From the NCBI RefSeq assembly GCF_042956465.1, contig NZ_JBIBGL010000030.1, positions 24,008 to 88,007 of the forward strand: a stretch of DNA of 64,000 nt. Direction: 5' to 3'. Both the position numbers and the translations under genes were made by a program. This DNA comes from Embleya sp042956465 (lineage in GTDB: Bacteria > Actinomycetota > Actinomycetes > Streptomycetales > Streptomycetaceae). Shown piece by piece: positions 24,761 to 32,579 of this stretch. Below the pieces are notes generated by a model that did no database searches, had not been told where the DNA came from, and saw nothing but the letters and a program-made list of their open reading frames with translations. Position 1 is the first letter of the stretch; every line of letters starts with the position of its first letter.

Positions 24761-26896
24761 GTGAGACGCATCAAATCCCGGCCGTCCAGGGCGTTCGGCG
24801 CCCTGGTGGCTGCTGCCACCACCGCCTCGCTCTGCGTGGCCCTGCCCGCCGCCCACTCTGCGCCCCTCCTTCGCACCGCCTCGTACGAGGCCGAGTCCGC
24901 CCAAGTCGTCAAGGGCAAGGTGGAGTCCAACCACGCCGGCCACACCGGCACCGGCTTCGTGAACTTCGACGCGGTGTCCGACGCGTACGTCGAGTTCACC
25001 GTCCAGGCGGAGCAACCGGGAGCCACGAAGCTCGACTTCCGTTACGCCAACGGCACCGCCGACAACCGGCCGTTGGACATCACGGTCAACGGCACCCGGG
25101 CCGCCGACGATCTCTCCTTCCCCGCCACCGGCGCCTGGACGACCTGGAAGACGGCCTCCGTCACGACGGCACTGGTTGCGGGCACCAACAAGATCCGCGC
25201 CACCACCTCGGGCGTGGACGGCCCCAACCTCGACAGCCTGACCGTCACCCCGCAGGGCCCGGCCGACACCGAGAAGCCGACGGCCCCGAAGAACCTGCGC
25301 AAGGACAAGGAGCCGACCACCACCTCCGTGTCCCTCGCCTGGGACGCGGCCGGCGACAACGTGAAGGTCACCGGCTACGACGTCTACCAGCACGGCCAGC
25401 TCATGAAGCAGGTCGACGGCTCCACCCTGGCCACCACGGTGACCGGCCTGACGCCGGAGACCAGCTACGACTGGACCGTGTTCGCACGCGATGCGGTCCC
25501 GAACGTCTCCGACGCCAGCAACGTGGTCACCATCGCCACGCTGCCCGCGCCGCCCGACGGCGAGGCGCCGAGTGTTCCGCAGGCGCTGCACGCCACCGGC
25601 AAGACTGCGACCAGCGTCGACCTGGCATGGACGCCGTCCACGGACAACGTGTCGGTGACGGGGTATGACATCTACCGCGACGGCGCCGCCGCGGGTACCT
25701 CGGCAACCGCGTCCACGACCGTCGCCGGCCTGAAGGCCGACACGGCGTACCGGTTCAAGGTGCGAGCCTTCGACGCCAAGGGCAACCGGTCGGCGTTCGG
25801 CCCGGAGATCAGCGTCACCACCACCGGTTCCCAGCCGGGCGGCACCCCCGATCCGGGCACCGTGAAAACCCTGGCCACCGGTGTGGACGTCGCCTGGGGC
25901 GTGGCGTTCCTGCCGGACGGTTCCGGGATCTACACCGAGCGGAACACCTTCGACGTCTACCGGTTGACCAAGTCCGGCCAGAAGACACGGCTCGGCAAGG
26001 TGCCCAACTCCCAGACCACCGGCGGCGAGGGCGGCCTCATGGGCGTGGAGGTTTCCCCGAACTTCGCCACCGACCACTACGTGTACTTCCTGCACACCTC
26101 GTCCGACGGCAACCGCATCGCCCGGATGAAGCTGGAGAACAACGCGCTCAGCGGCTACAAGGTGCTGCTCGCCGGCATGGCCAAGAGCCGCTACCACAAC
26201 GGCGGTCGGCTTCGCTTCGGGCCCGACGGCAAGCTGTACGCCGGCATGGGCGATGCCCAGAACGACTCCCGGGCGCAGGACAAGAACTCTCTCAACGGCA
26301 AGATCCTGCGTATCAATCCGGACGGCACGATCCCGTCGGACAACCCGTTCGGCAACGCCGTCTGGTCCATCGGGCACCGCAACCCGCAGGGCCTGGACTT
26401 CGACTCCAAGGGACGCCTCTGGCAGGCGGAGTTCGGCGACAACATCATGGACGAGGTCAACCTGATCCAGAAGGGCGGCAACTACGGTTGGCCCAACTGT
26501 CAAGGTACCGAGGGTAGTTGCTCCGGATACATCGCGCCGAAGAAGACCTGGCCGGTGTCGTCCGCCTCGCCGAGCGGCCTGACCATCATCAACGACCACG
26601 TGTTCGTGGCCACGACTCGGGGGCAGCGCGTCTACCGGCTGCGCATCGACTCCGGCTCCAACCTGGTCGAGCAGAAGTCGTTCTTCGAGGGGACGTACGA
26701 CCGGCTGCGCACCGTGGAGGTCGACCACGACGGGGACATCTGGCTCACCACGTCCACGGACAAGGACGGCACGGCGGGCAACGACCGAATCCTGCTGATC
26801 GACATCGTCTACTCGGGCGGAGCCCGCCCGGGGCCCGGCGAGTTCGCGCCGACCGGCACCGCCTTCACCGACGACGCCACCGGCTTCGACGAATAG
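24761..26896 (+). CDS. Secreted PQQ-type sugar dehydrogenase with CBM and two FN3 domains
   Basis: A 711-residue exported protein. A Tat-like signal (RRIKSRPSRAFGALVAAAT) is followed by a CBM6/35-like carbohydrate-binding domain (residues about 40-170: YEAESAQVV, HTGTGFVNFD, NGTADNRPL). Two FN3 domains (about 175-265 and 270-360) come next, then a six-bladed beta-propeller of the soluble glucose/sorbosone dehydrogenase type (GVAFLPDGS, GGEGGLMGVEV, RYHNGGRLRFGPDGKLY, IGHRNPQGLDFD, GGNYGWPNC). This fold oxidises sugars with PQQ, here probably on polysaccharide. The GTG at 24761 follows GGAGG; the longer upstream frame lacks a ribosome site. A hairpin terminator follows. Confidence 0.92.
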   Translation: MRRIKSRPSRAFGALVAAATTASLCVALPAAHSAPLLRTASYEAESAQVVKGKVESNHAGHTGTGFVNFDAVSDAYVEFTVQAEQPGATKLDFRYANGTADNRPLDITVNGTRAADDLSFPATGAWTTWKTASVTTALVAGTNKIRATTSGVDGPNLDSLTVTPQGPADTEKPTAPKNLRKDKEPTTTSVSLAWDAAGDNVKVTGYDVYQHGQLMKQVDGSTLATTVTGLTPETSYDWTVFARDAVPNVSDASNVVTIATLPAPPDGEAPSVPQALHATGKTATSVDLAWTPSTDNVSVTGYDIYRDGAAAGTSATASTTVAGLKADTAYRFKVRAFDAKGNRSAFGPEISVTTTGSQPGGTPDPGTVKTLATGVDVAWGVAFLPDGSGIYTERNTFDVYRLTKSGQKTRLGKVPNSQTTGGEGGLMGVEVSPNFATDHYVYFLHTSSDGNRIARMKLENNALSGYKVLLAGMAKSRYHNGGRLRFGPDGKLYAGMGDAQNDSRAQDKNSLNGKILRINPDGTIPSDNPFGNAVWSIGHRNPQGLDFDSKGRLWQAEFGDNIMDEVNLIQKGGNYGWPNCQGTEGSCSGYIAPKKTWPVSSASPSGLTIINDHVFVATTRGQRVYRLRIDSGSNLVEQKSFFEGTYDRLRTVEVDHDGDIWLTTSTDKDGTAGNDRILLIDIVYSGGARPGPGEFAPTGTAFTDDATGFDE

Positions 26897-26901
26897 CGCT
26901 G

Positions 26902-26949
26902 CGCCGGGGGGCGGTGCGGCGGGCCGGGACGCCTCACCGCCCCCCGGCG
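26902..26949 (+). terminator. Terminator of the dehydrogenase gene
   Basis: Perfectly complementary 15-nt arms (26902-26916 and 26935-26949) around an 18-nt GC-rich loop, starting 6 bp after the stop codon. Confidence 0.8.
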
Positions 26950-27184
26950 TGGAGCGCGGGCGACACCGGCGCCAGGAGCCGACGGTTCGCGTATTCCGAG
27001 CCGGGCCGGGAACGCCCGCGGTCGACCGGGCAGGCCCGTCCGGCGAGTTGCGCCTCGCGAGCCGGCGGTCTCGGCGCCGGTGGTGGTGCGAGGGCGAGGG
27101 GCGCCGGCAATGAACCGGCGCTCGCCGCACCACCGTTTTGCATATTGCACCGATCCGAACGCACCCCTTGTACACGCGGGACAG

Positions 27185-27200
27185 AATGGACTAGACCTTT
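27185..27200. promoter_or_regulatory. Probable DasR-responsive element (dre) before the chitinase
   Basis: AATGGACTAGACCTTT matches 12 of 16 positions of the dre consensus ACTGGTCTAGACCAGT, including the core CTAGACC. It overlaps a possible promoter (TTGTAC at 27168-27173, 18-bp spacer, TAGACC at 27192-27197). DasR represses chitinase genes in streptomycetes and is released by amino-sugar phosphates. The site lies 51 bp before the start codon of a chitinase gene. Confidence 0.7.
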
Positions 27201-27250
27201 GCTACGCCCGGCCCCGGGCGCCGTGACGCTCAGTCGGAAAGTGGGCCCTC

Positions 27251-28594
27251 GTGACCGTTCGTCCAGCCGGTCTCCTCGCGGCCGTCACCGCCGCCGTGCT
27301 GCTCGCCGCCACCTCCGCCACCACCGCGACCGCCACCCCCGGCCACGGTCCGCACGGTCCGAAGCCGAAAGGCCAGCGGATCGGGTACTTCACCCAGTGG
27401 GGCCACGACAGCTCCGCCAAACGCGTCCAGCAGACCGGCCAGGCCGCCAAGTTGACCACGATCAACTACGCCTTCGGCAACGTCTCCGCGGAGGGCACCT
27501 GCTTCGAGGCCAACATCGAAGGTCAGGGCTACGCGTACGACGACTACCAGCGCGCGTTCACCGCCGCCGAGTCGGTGGACGGCGTCGCCGACGCCCCCCG
27601 CCAGAAGCTCAAGGGCCACTTCAACCAACTGCGCAAACTGAAGGCCGGGAACCCACAGCTCAAGGTGGTGATCTCGCTCGGCGGCTGGACCTGGTCCAAG
27701 TACTTCTCCGACGCGGCCGCCACCGACCAGTCGCGCAGGAAGTTCGTCTCCTCCTGCGTCGACCTCTACATCAAGGGCGACGTGCCGCGGCTCGACGGCG
27801 CTCCGGAGGGCGGCCCCGGCGCCGCCGAAGGCGTCTTCGACGGGATCGACATCGACTGGGAGTACCCGGGCGGCGGCGGCGCGGAAGGCAACGTCGAACG
27901 CCCCGAGGACGGCCGCAACTTCACCCTGCTGATGGCCGAGTTCCGCAAGCAACTCGACGAGTACGCCGCGCAGAAGGCCCAGAGCCGGAGCGAACGCCCC
28001 AAGCCCCGGCACTACCTGCTGACCGCCGCCCTCCCGGCCAGTTCCGTGGTTGCCGACCGCCTGGAGATCCCCGAGGTCTCCGCCTCGGTCGACTTCATCA
28101 ACCTCATGACCTACGACCTCCACGGCGCGTGGGAGACCAAAGGCCCCACCAACCACCACGCCAACCTGTACTCCGACCCCACCGACCCCGACGCCCGCCA
28201 ACGCAGCGCCGACAAGGCCGTCGACCACTACGCCCGACTCGGCCTGCCCGCCCGAAAGACCGTCCTGGGTGTCCCGTTCTACGGCCACGGCTGGACCGGC
28301 GTTCCGGCAGGCGACCGCAACGGCCTCTACCAAAAGGCCACCGCCACCGCACCGGACCTCACCTACAAGGAACTCGGCGCGCACCCCGGCACCACCCACG
28401 TCGACCGAAGCCACGGCGCCTCGTGGAAATACGACGGCAACACCTTCTACACCTACGACAACGCCGAAATCCTCACCACCAAGGCCCGCTACGTCCGCCG
28501 GCACGACCTGGCCGGCGTCATGATCTGGGCCCTGGACGGCGACGACATCCGAGGCAGCGGCATGGCCGCCCTGGACCGCGGCCTGCGGCACTAG
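27251..28594 (+). CDS. Secreted GH18 chitinase
   Basis: A 447-residue exported glycoside hydrolase family 18 enzyme. A signal peptide (LLAAVTAAVLLAATSATTATA) is followed by the TIM barrel. RIGYFTQW is strand 1, VVISLGGWTWSKYF is the SxGG motif, and DGIDIDWEYPG carries the catalytic DxxDxDxE with Asp197, Asp200, Asp202 and Glu204. FINLMTYDLHGAWE is the MxYD strand, and GVMIWALDGDD the final Trp strand. No chitin-binding module is present. The start is GTG at 27251, with GGAAAG upstream. A dre-like operator lies in the promoter. The product cleaves chitin to chitobiose. Confidence 0.95.
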   Translation: MTVRPAGLLAAVTAAVLLAATSATTATATPGHGPHGPKPKGQRIGYFTQWGHDSSAKRVQQTGQAAKLTTINYAFGNVSAEGTCFEANIEGQGYAYDDYQRAFTAAESVDGVADAPRQKLKGHFNQLRKLKAGNPQLKVVISLGGWTWSKYFSDAAATDQSRRKFVSSCVDLYIKGDVPRLDGAPEGGPGAAEGVFDGIDIDWEYPGGGGAEGNVERPEDGRNFTLLMAEFRKQLDEYAAQKAQSRSERPKPRHYLLTAALPASSVVADRLEIPEVSASVDFINLMTYDLHGAWETKGPTNHHANLYSDPTDPDARQRSADKAVDHYARLGLPARKTVLGVPFYGHGWTGVPAGDRNGLYQKATATAPDLTYKELGAHPGTTHVDRSHGASWKYDGNTFYTYDNAEILTTKARYVRRHDLAGVMIWALDGDDIRGSGMAALDRGLRH

Positions 28595-28638
28595 TGCCGG
28601 TCGCCGGGCTCGCGGTTCGACATCGGCTGTGGTGAATG

Positions 28639-28676
28639 CGGCTGAAGGCGCGCCCGATCGGGCGCGCCTTCAGCCG
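28639..28676. terminator. Perfect long palindromic terminator (first of two)
   Basis: A 38-bp perfect palindrome with 19-nt arms, centred on the AT of CGATCG at 28657-28658, placed between the convergent chitinase and S8 protease genes. Confidence 0.85.
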
Positions 28677-28689
28677 GTTCGGCAGGCCG

Positions 28690-28725
28690 GGGATGTCGCC
28701 GGCGGGGGCCCGCCGGCGACATCCC
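28690..28725. terminator. Second terminator hairpin, probably for the S8 protease gene
   Basis: Perfect 16-bp arms (28690-28705, 28710-28725) around the loop GGGC, 12 bp from the end of the minus-strand protease gene. Confidence 0.85.
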
Positions 28726-28736
28726 GGTATTCGCCG

Positions 28737-29834
28737 TTACAGCCCTGCGGTGTTCAGGAGCCGGTTCGGGGTGTAGGTGTTGGCGTTGGTTCCGTCCTGC
28801 GGCGGGTTGTTGGTTATCGCCCCGACGGTGGCGTGGTCGAGGATCCAGGCCTTGACGGTCGGCGAGGGAGCGTCGCCGTACGTCGCCTTGTACAGCGCCA
28901 CGACCCCGGCGGTTATCGGCGCAGCGTAGGAAGTGCCGCAGTCGTAGCCGAAGGGGGCGTTGTGCGCGTTGGGCACTTCCCGGATGGTCATGACCGGGAA
29001 CCCGGGTGCGTAGATGTCTCCTCCCACGGTGCTCCACGCGTTGACCGGCTGTCCGGTGTTGGTGCTGATGCAGTCCGGGGTGACCCGGTTGTTCAGCGGC
29101 ACGGTGTCGTCGGGCGAGGTGCCCATCACCACGATCGCCTGCCCGGCGTTGGCCGGCGGGTTGTCCACGGCCCAGCGCTGTGCGTCCGGCCCCGCGGAGA
29201 CGCAAAGCCACGGGAACAGGCAGTAGGGGACAGGGCCGCCCACGTTGCCGGCGGAGACGACGACGGAGACACCGGAGTTGGAAAGGTCGTTCACGGCCTG
29301 GGTGAGTTGGCCGAGCTGTCCGAAGTAGCCCGCGCCGTTCCAGTTGTGCGAGATGACGGCCACAGCCGGCTTGACGGCGTTGTCCTTCACCCACATGATC
29401 GCGTTGTAGTAATCCTGCCAGGCCCATGAGCCGTGGCAATTCTCGGCGTTGACCGCGATCAGGTTCACCTTCTTGGCCACACCGTATGTGGCGCCGCCCA
29501 GGGACTCGGCCATGCCGGTGCCGTGGCCGGTGCAGTCATTGGGACCGTTCCCGAACGGGTCGTACTTCACCTGGGCGCGCCCGCCGAAATCCGGGTGATC
29601 GATGTCGATGCCGGCGTCGATGATGTACGCGTTGACCCCTTCGCCCTGGGAGTGCGTCGTGTAGTTGTACGTCCGGCCGTTGCCGGGGGCCGCGACCGGG
29701 CCGGTCTGCGTGATGCGTGCCAGCGCCCAACTGTCGGTGACCTGCGTGTAGTCGGTGGCCCGGGCCGGCCCGATCGCCGTCAGCAGCATCAACATCGCGG
29801 CGAACGGTGCGAGGAATATTGCTCTTTTGCGCAC
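28737..29834 (-). CDS. Secreted S8 (subtilisin-family) protease without propeptide
   Basis: A 365-residue exported protein. Signal peptide VRKRAIFLAPFAAMLMLLTA... ends near ARA at residue 26, then the catalytic domain begins almost at once. The triad is Asp73 in IIDAGIDIDH, His104 in GHGTGMAES and Ser302 in GTSYAAPITAG, with the oxyanion Asn197 in SAGNVGG. The family's usual inhibitor-I9 prodomain is missing, and GHGT is followed by G rather than H-V-A-G. At least five cysteines are in the mature part. The GTG at 29834 has GGAGG 8 nt upstream. The substrate and the way it folds without a prodomain are open. Confidence 0.88.
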   Translation of the reverse strand: MRKRAIFLAPFAAMLMLLTAIGPARATDYTQVTDSWALARITQTGPVAAPGNGRTYNYTTHSQGEGVNAYIIDAGIDIDHPDFGGRAQVKYDPFGNGPNDCTGHGTGMAESLGGATYGVAKKVNLIAVNAENCHGSWAWQDYYNAIMWVKDNAVKPAVAVISHNWNGAGYFGQLGQLTQAVNDLSNSGVSVVVSAGNVGGPVPYCLFPWLCVSAGPDAQRWAVDNPPANAGQAIVVMGTSPDDTVPLNNRVTPDCISTNTGQPVNAWSTVGGDIYAPGFPVMTIREVPNAHNAPFGYDCGTSYAAPITAGVVALYKATYGDAPSPTVKAWILDHATVGAITNNPPQDGTNANTYTPNRLLNTAGL

Positions 29835-30462
29835 TGAAGTGCCTCCAAAGAAGGCCTGGAAGATGATCAAGGCCAGCATCGTGGCATGGCGCGTTTGCAA
29901 TGGAAAGGGATTCCGCGTAGGTGCGAGGAGGAGTTCCGTTTTTCCCGTCGAACCATTTTGCTGCGAGCGAAAAGGTGACACGTGCCGTATCGTCGTATCG
30001 TCGTCGCAGCGATTGCATATGCGTCGAATCGGCGTCGCCGGGCACCGAATCTCTCGAATGACGGATACCGCATCGTCGCAATATGTGGCCGAATTCCTCT
30101 CGGGAAGCGTTTTCCGCCAGTTCCGGTTCGGTCGGGGTGGGGGCGCCGGTGGCGGCTTCGCCGGTGGTGTCCCTCCGGTATCGCGGGGCGGTGGGGGTTG
30201 GGCCCGACGGGTGCACCGCTGACCCGTACGGCGCAGCCGCGGTGTGGTGCGCGGTTGATCCGTTCACTCTTCCCGGCGGGCGCCGCGACGATCGACCCCT
30301 GACCGCGGCGGGCCGGGAGGAGAGCATGGAACCGCGCTGTCGCCGACGGGTGCCGACCACGTGTACGGGCCCGAGGCGGCTCCGCCCGTCGGACGGGGGC
30401 GTGGCAGGCCCGGTCCCGTCGGATTTCCGGGCGGGTCGTCCTTCCCGGTTCCGGAGCTGACC
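29835..30462. other. Long upstream region with an AT-richer island
   Basis: 628 bp upstream of the S8 protease gene with no convincing gene. About 29860-30090 is markedly less GC-rich than its surroundings, with short repeats such as CGTATCGTCGTATCGTCGTCG near 29990, and probably contains the protease promoter. 30100-30460 is again GC-rich and shows no clear coding frame. Confidence 0.35.
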
Positions 30463-30725
30463 ATGGGCCGGCTCAAGGGCGAGATCTGCAAAGCGTATGC
30501 GGAGTTGCCGGTCTTCCTGCCCGTCGCCCGGTTCGAGGCGGCACAGCACGACGCGGGCCGACGCGTGTACATCACCCGGATCCGCCGCGGCGACGAACCG
30601 ATCGGCGCGATCAAAGAGAACGCGCGCAGCCAGGTGTTGCCCACCTCGGCTACATGGTCCCCTGCGCGGTGGGGAACGTGCCGCTGACCATCCGGGGATC
30701 GGTCATCGTGCTTCCCATCCACTGA
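30463..30725 (+). pseudogene. Coding-like, frameshifted remnant of unknown family
   Basis: From ATG 30463 one frame reads as good coding sequence (GEICKAYAELPVFLPVARF, RRVYITRIRRGDEPIGAI) up to about 30630. The coding signal then moves to another frame (VAHLGYMVPCAVGNVPLTI, ending RGSVIVLPIH) and stops at 30723. Third positions are GC-rich in each frame on its own side. This suggests one small gene split by a frameshift. I do not recognise the family. It precedes the aspartate decarboxylase gene by 88 bp and could once have belonged to that operon. Confidence 0.4.
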
Positions 30726-30812
30726 CCGGCCCGTCCCTCGCCCTCCATTTCGCAGGCTCGTCCCGATTCCCGTTCCGCTTCCCGTCCCGGTTCCCTCCCG
30801 AGGAGTAGTGCC

Positions 30813-32501
30813 GTGCCCAAGGCCACCTACAGTCGCGAGAAGATGCGCACGCTCGCCGCCCTGAGCCCGTTCGAGCTGAAGGCCGAGTTCATCAGGCTCG
30901 CCGAGGCGCACGCGGCGGACGCGAGTCCCGAGGACGCGCAGAAACACCGGGCGGCCCGGCAGATGCTCAACGCCGGGCGCGGCAATCCGAACTGGATCGC
31001 GACCGGGCCGCGTGAGGCGTACCTCGCGCTGGGGCATTTCGCGCTCGGCGAGAGTCGTCGGGTGTGGACCGCCGACGACCTGGGCGGCATGCCCACACAG
31101 CCCGGAGTCGCGGGCCGTTTCGAGGCGTTCCGCGCCGCGAATCCGGGACTCGTCGGTGTGGAGGTGCTGAACAAGTGCGTACGGCACGGCATCGACGAAC
31201 TCGGCTTCGATCCGGACGTGTGGATCCACGAGCTGGTGGACGGCTATATCGGGGACAACTACCCGATGCCGGACCGCATTCTGGCGTGCACCGAGCAGGT
31301 CGTCCGAACCTACCTGCACCACGAGATCTTCGACGGCAAGGCGGCCGCCGGCAACAACCTGAGCCTGTTCGCCACCGAAGGCGGCACCGCGGCGATGTGC
31401 TACATCTTCGACTCGCTGATGAAGAACGGCGTCCTGCACCAGGGCGACCGGATCGCCTTGATGGTGCCGATCTTCACGCCCTACATCGAGATCCCCGAAC
31501 TGGACACCTACGACTTCGACGTGGTCGACATCAAAGCCGAGCTGTTCGCCGAGAACGGAGTGCGCGAGTGGCGCTATCCCGAATCGGAGATCGCCAAGCT
31601 GGAAGACCCCTCGGTCAAACTGGTGTGCCTGGTCAACCCCAGCAATCCGCCCTCGCTCGCGCTGTCGGAGCGGGTCGCGCAACAGATGGCCGCAATCGTC
31701 CGTGACAAGAACCCGAACCTGATCGTGGTGACCGACGACGTGTACGGCACGTTCGTCGACGGCTTCCGCACCATCGCCGCCGAACTGCCGCGCAACACGC
31801 TCCTGGTCTACTCGTACTCCAAGCACTTCGGCGCGACCGGCTGGCGGCTGGGTGTCATCGGCGTCCACGACGACAACGTGATCGACGCGCGGATCGCCAC
31901 CCTGCCGGATGCCGAGAAGCAGCGGCTCGCCGAGCGGTACGGCACCATCGCGCTCGAGCCGGGTGCCCTGAAGTTCATCGACCGGCTCGTCGCGGACTCG
32001 CGGCAGGTCGCGCTCAACCACACCGCGGGCCTGGGCCTGCCACAGCAGGTGCAGATGGCGCTGTTCTCGTTGTTCGGACTGCTGGAGGAGGGCCAGGCGT
32101 ACAAGCGACTCCTGCGGGAGACCGTGCGCCGCCGCCTCGATCTGCTCCTGGAGGGGTCGGGGATGCGGATCGCGGACGATCCGCAGCGTGCCTGCTACTA
32201 CGTCGAACTGGACCTGGTGGCGGAGGCGAAGCGCGTGCACGGGGACGGCTTCGCGCAGTTCCTGGAAGCCGATTACGAGCCGATCGACCCGCTGTTCCGG
32301 CTCGCCGAACAGACCTCGGTCGTACTTCTCAACGGCGGCGGTTTCGACGGGCCGCAGTGGTCGATCCGCGCGTCGCTGGCCAACCTCGACGACCTCGACT
32401 ACCTGAGGATCGGCCACGCCGTGCGCGGGATCTTCGACGACTACCACCACGAATGGGTCGAGGCGGGCAGCCCGGGCGCCGACGGTGGCAGCGGTCGCTG
32501 A
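30813..32501 (+). CDS. aspD: Aspartate 4-decarboxylase (bifunctional aspartate transaminase)
   Basis: A 562-residue fold-type I PLP enzyme of the AspD family, which converts L-aspartate to L-alanine and CO2. It is longer than ordinary aspartate transaminase because of the AspD N-terminal extension (KMRTLAALSPFELKAEFI, LNAGRGNPNWIA) and inserts. NPSNPPS is the substrate-binding segment, VVTDDVYGTF the PLP aspartate region, and Lys337 in SYSKHFGATGWRLG forms the Schiff base. GTG at 30813 with GAGGAG upstream. The convergent neighbour is AspT, the aspartate:alanine exchanger that works with AspD to generate proton-motive force. A shared bidirectional terminator separates them. Confidence 0.93.
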   Translation: MPKATYSREKMRTLAALSPFELKAEFIRLAEAHAADASPEDAQKHRAARQMLNAGRGNPNWIATGPREAYLALGHFALGESRRVWTADDLGGMPTQPGVAGRFEAFRAANPGLVGVEVLNKCVRHGIDELGFDPDVWIHELVDGYIGDNYPMPDRILACTEQVVRTYLHHEIFDGKAAAGNNLSLFATEGGTAAMCYIFDSLMKNGVLHQGDRIALMVPIFTPYIEIPELDTYDFDVVDIKAELFAENGVREWRYPESEIAKLEDPSVKLVCLVNPSNPPSLALSERVAQQMAAIVRDKNPNLIVVTDDVYGTFVDGFRTIAAELPRNTLLVYSYSKHFGATGWRLGVIGVHDDNVIDARIATLPDAEKQRLAERYGTIALEPGALKFIDRLVADSRQVALNHTAGLGLPQQVQMALFSLFGLLEEGQAYKRLLRETVRRRLDLLLEGSGMRIADDPQRACYYVELDLVAEAKRVHGDGFAQFLEADYEPIDPLFRLAEQTSVVLLNGGGFDGPQWSIRASLANLDDLDYLRIGHAVRGIFDDYHHEWVEAGSPGADGGSGR

Positions 32502-32521
32502 GCAACCGGCCCGGAAACGTC

Positions 32522-32552
32522 GTGGGGCACTGCGGCAGCCGCAGTGCCCCAC
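32522..32552. terminator. Bidirectional terminator between aspD and aspT
   Basis: Perfect 14-bp arms, GTGGGGCACTGCGG and CCGCAGTGCCCCAC, around the 3-nt loop CAG. Confidence 0.88.
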
Positions 32553-32579
32553 CCCGCCGTTCCGGTCGGCCCCGGCGGA

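Noticed and set aside
24125..27175. Minus-strand frame of about 1,016 codons opposite the sugar dehydrogenase
   Set aside because: Antisense shadow of a gene with clear signal peptide, domains and ribosome site on the other strand.
30264..32552. 762-codon minus-strand frame opposite aspD
   Set aside because: Antisense shadow; the plus-strand AspD has full family motifs.
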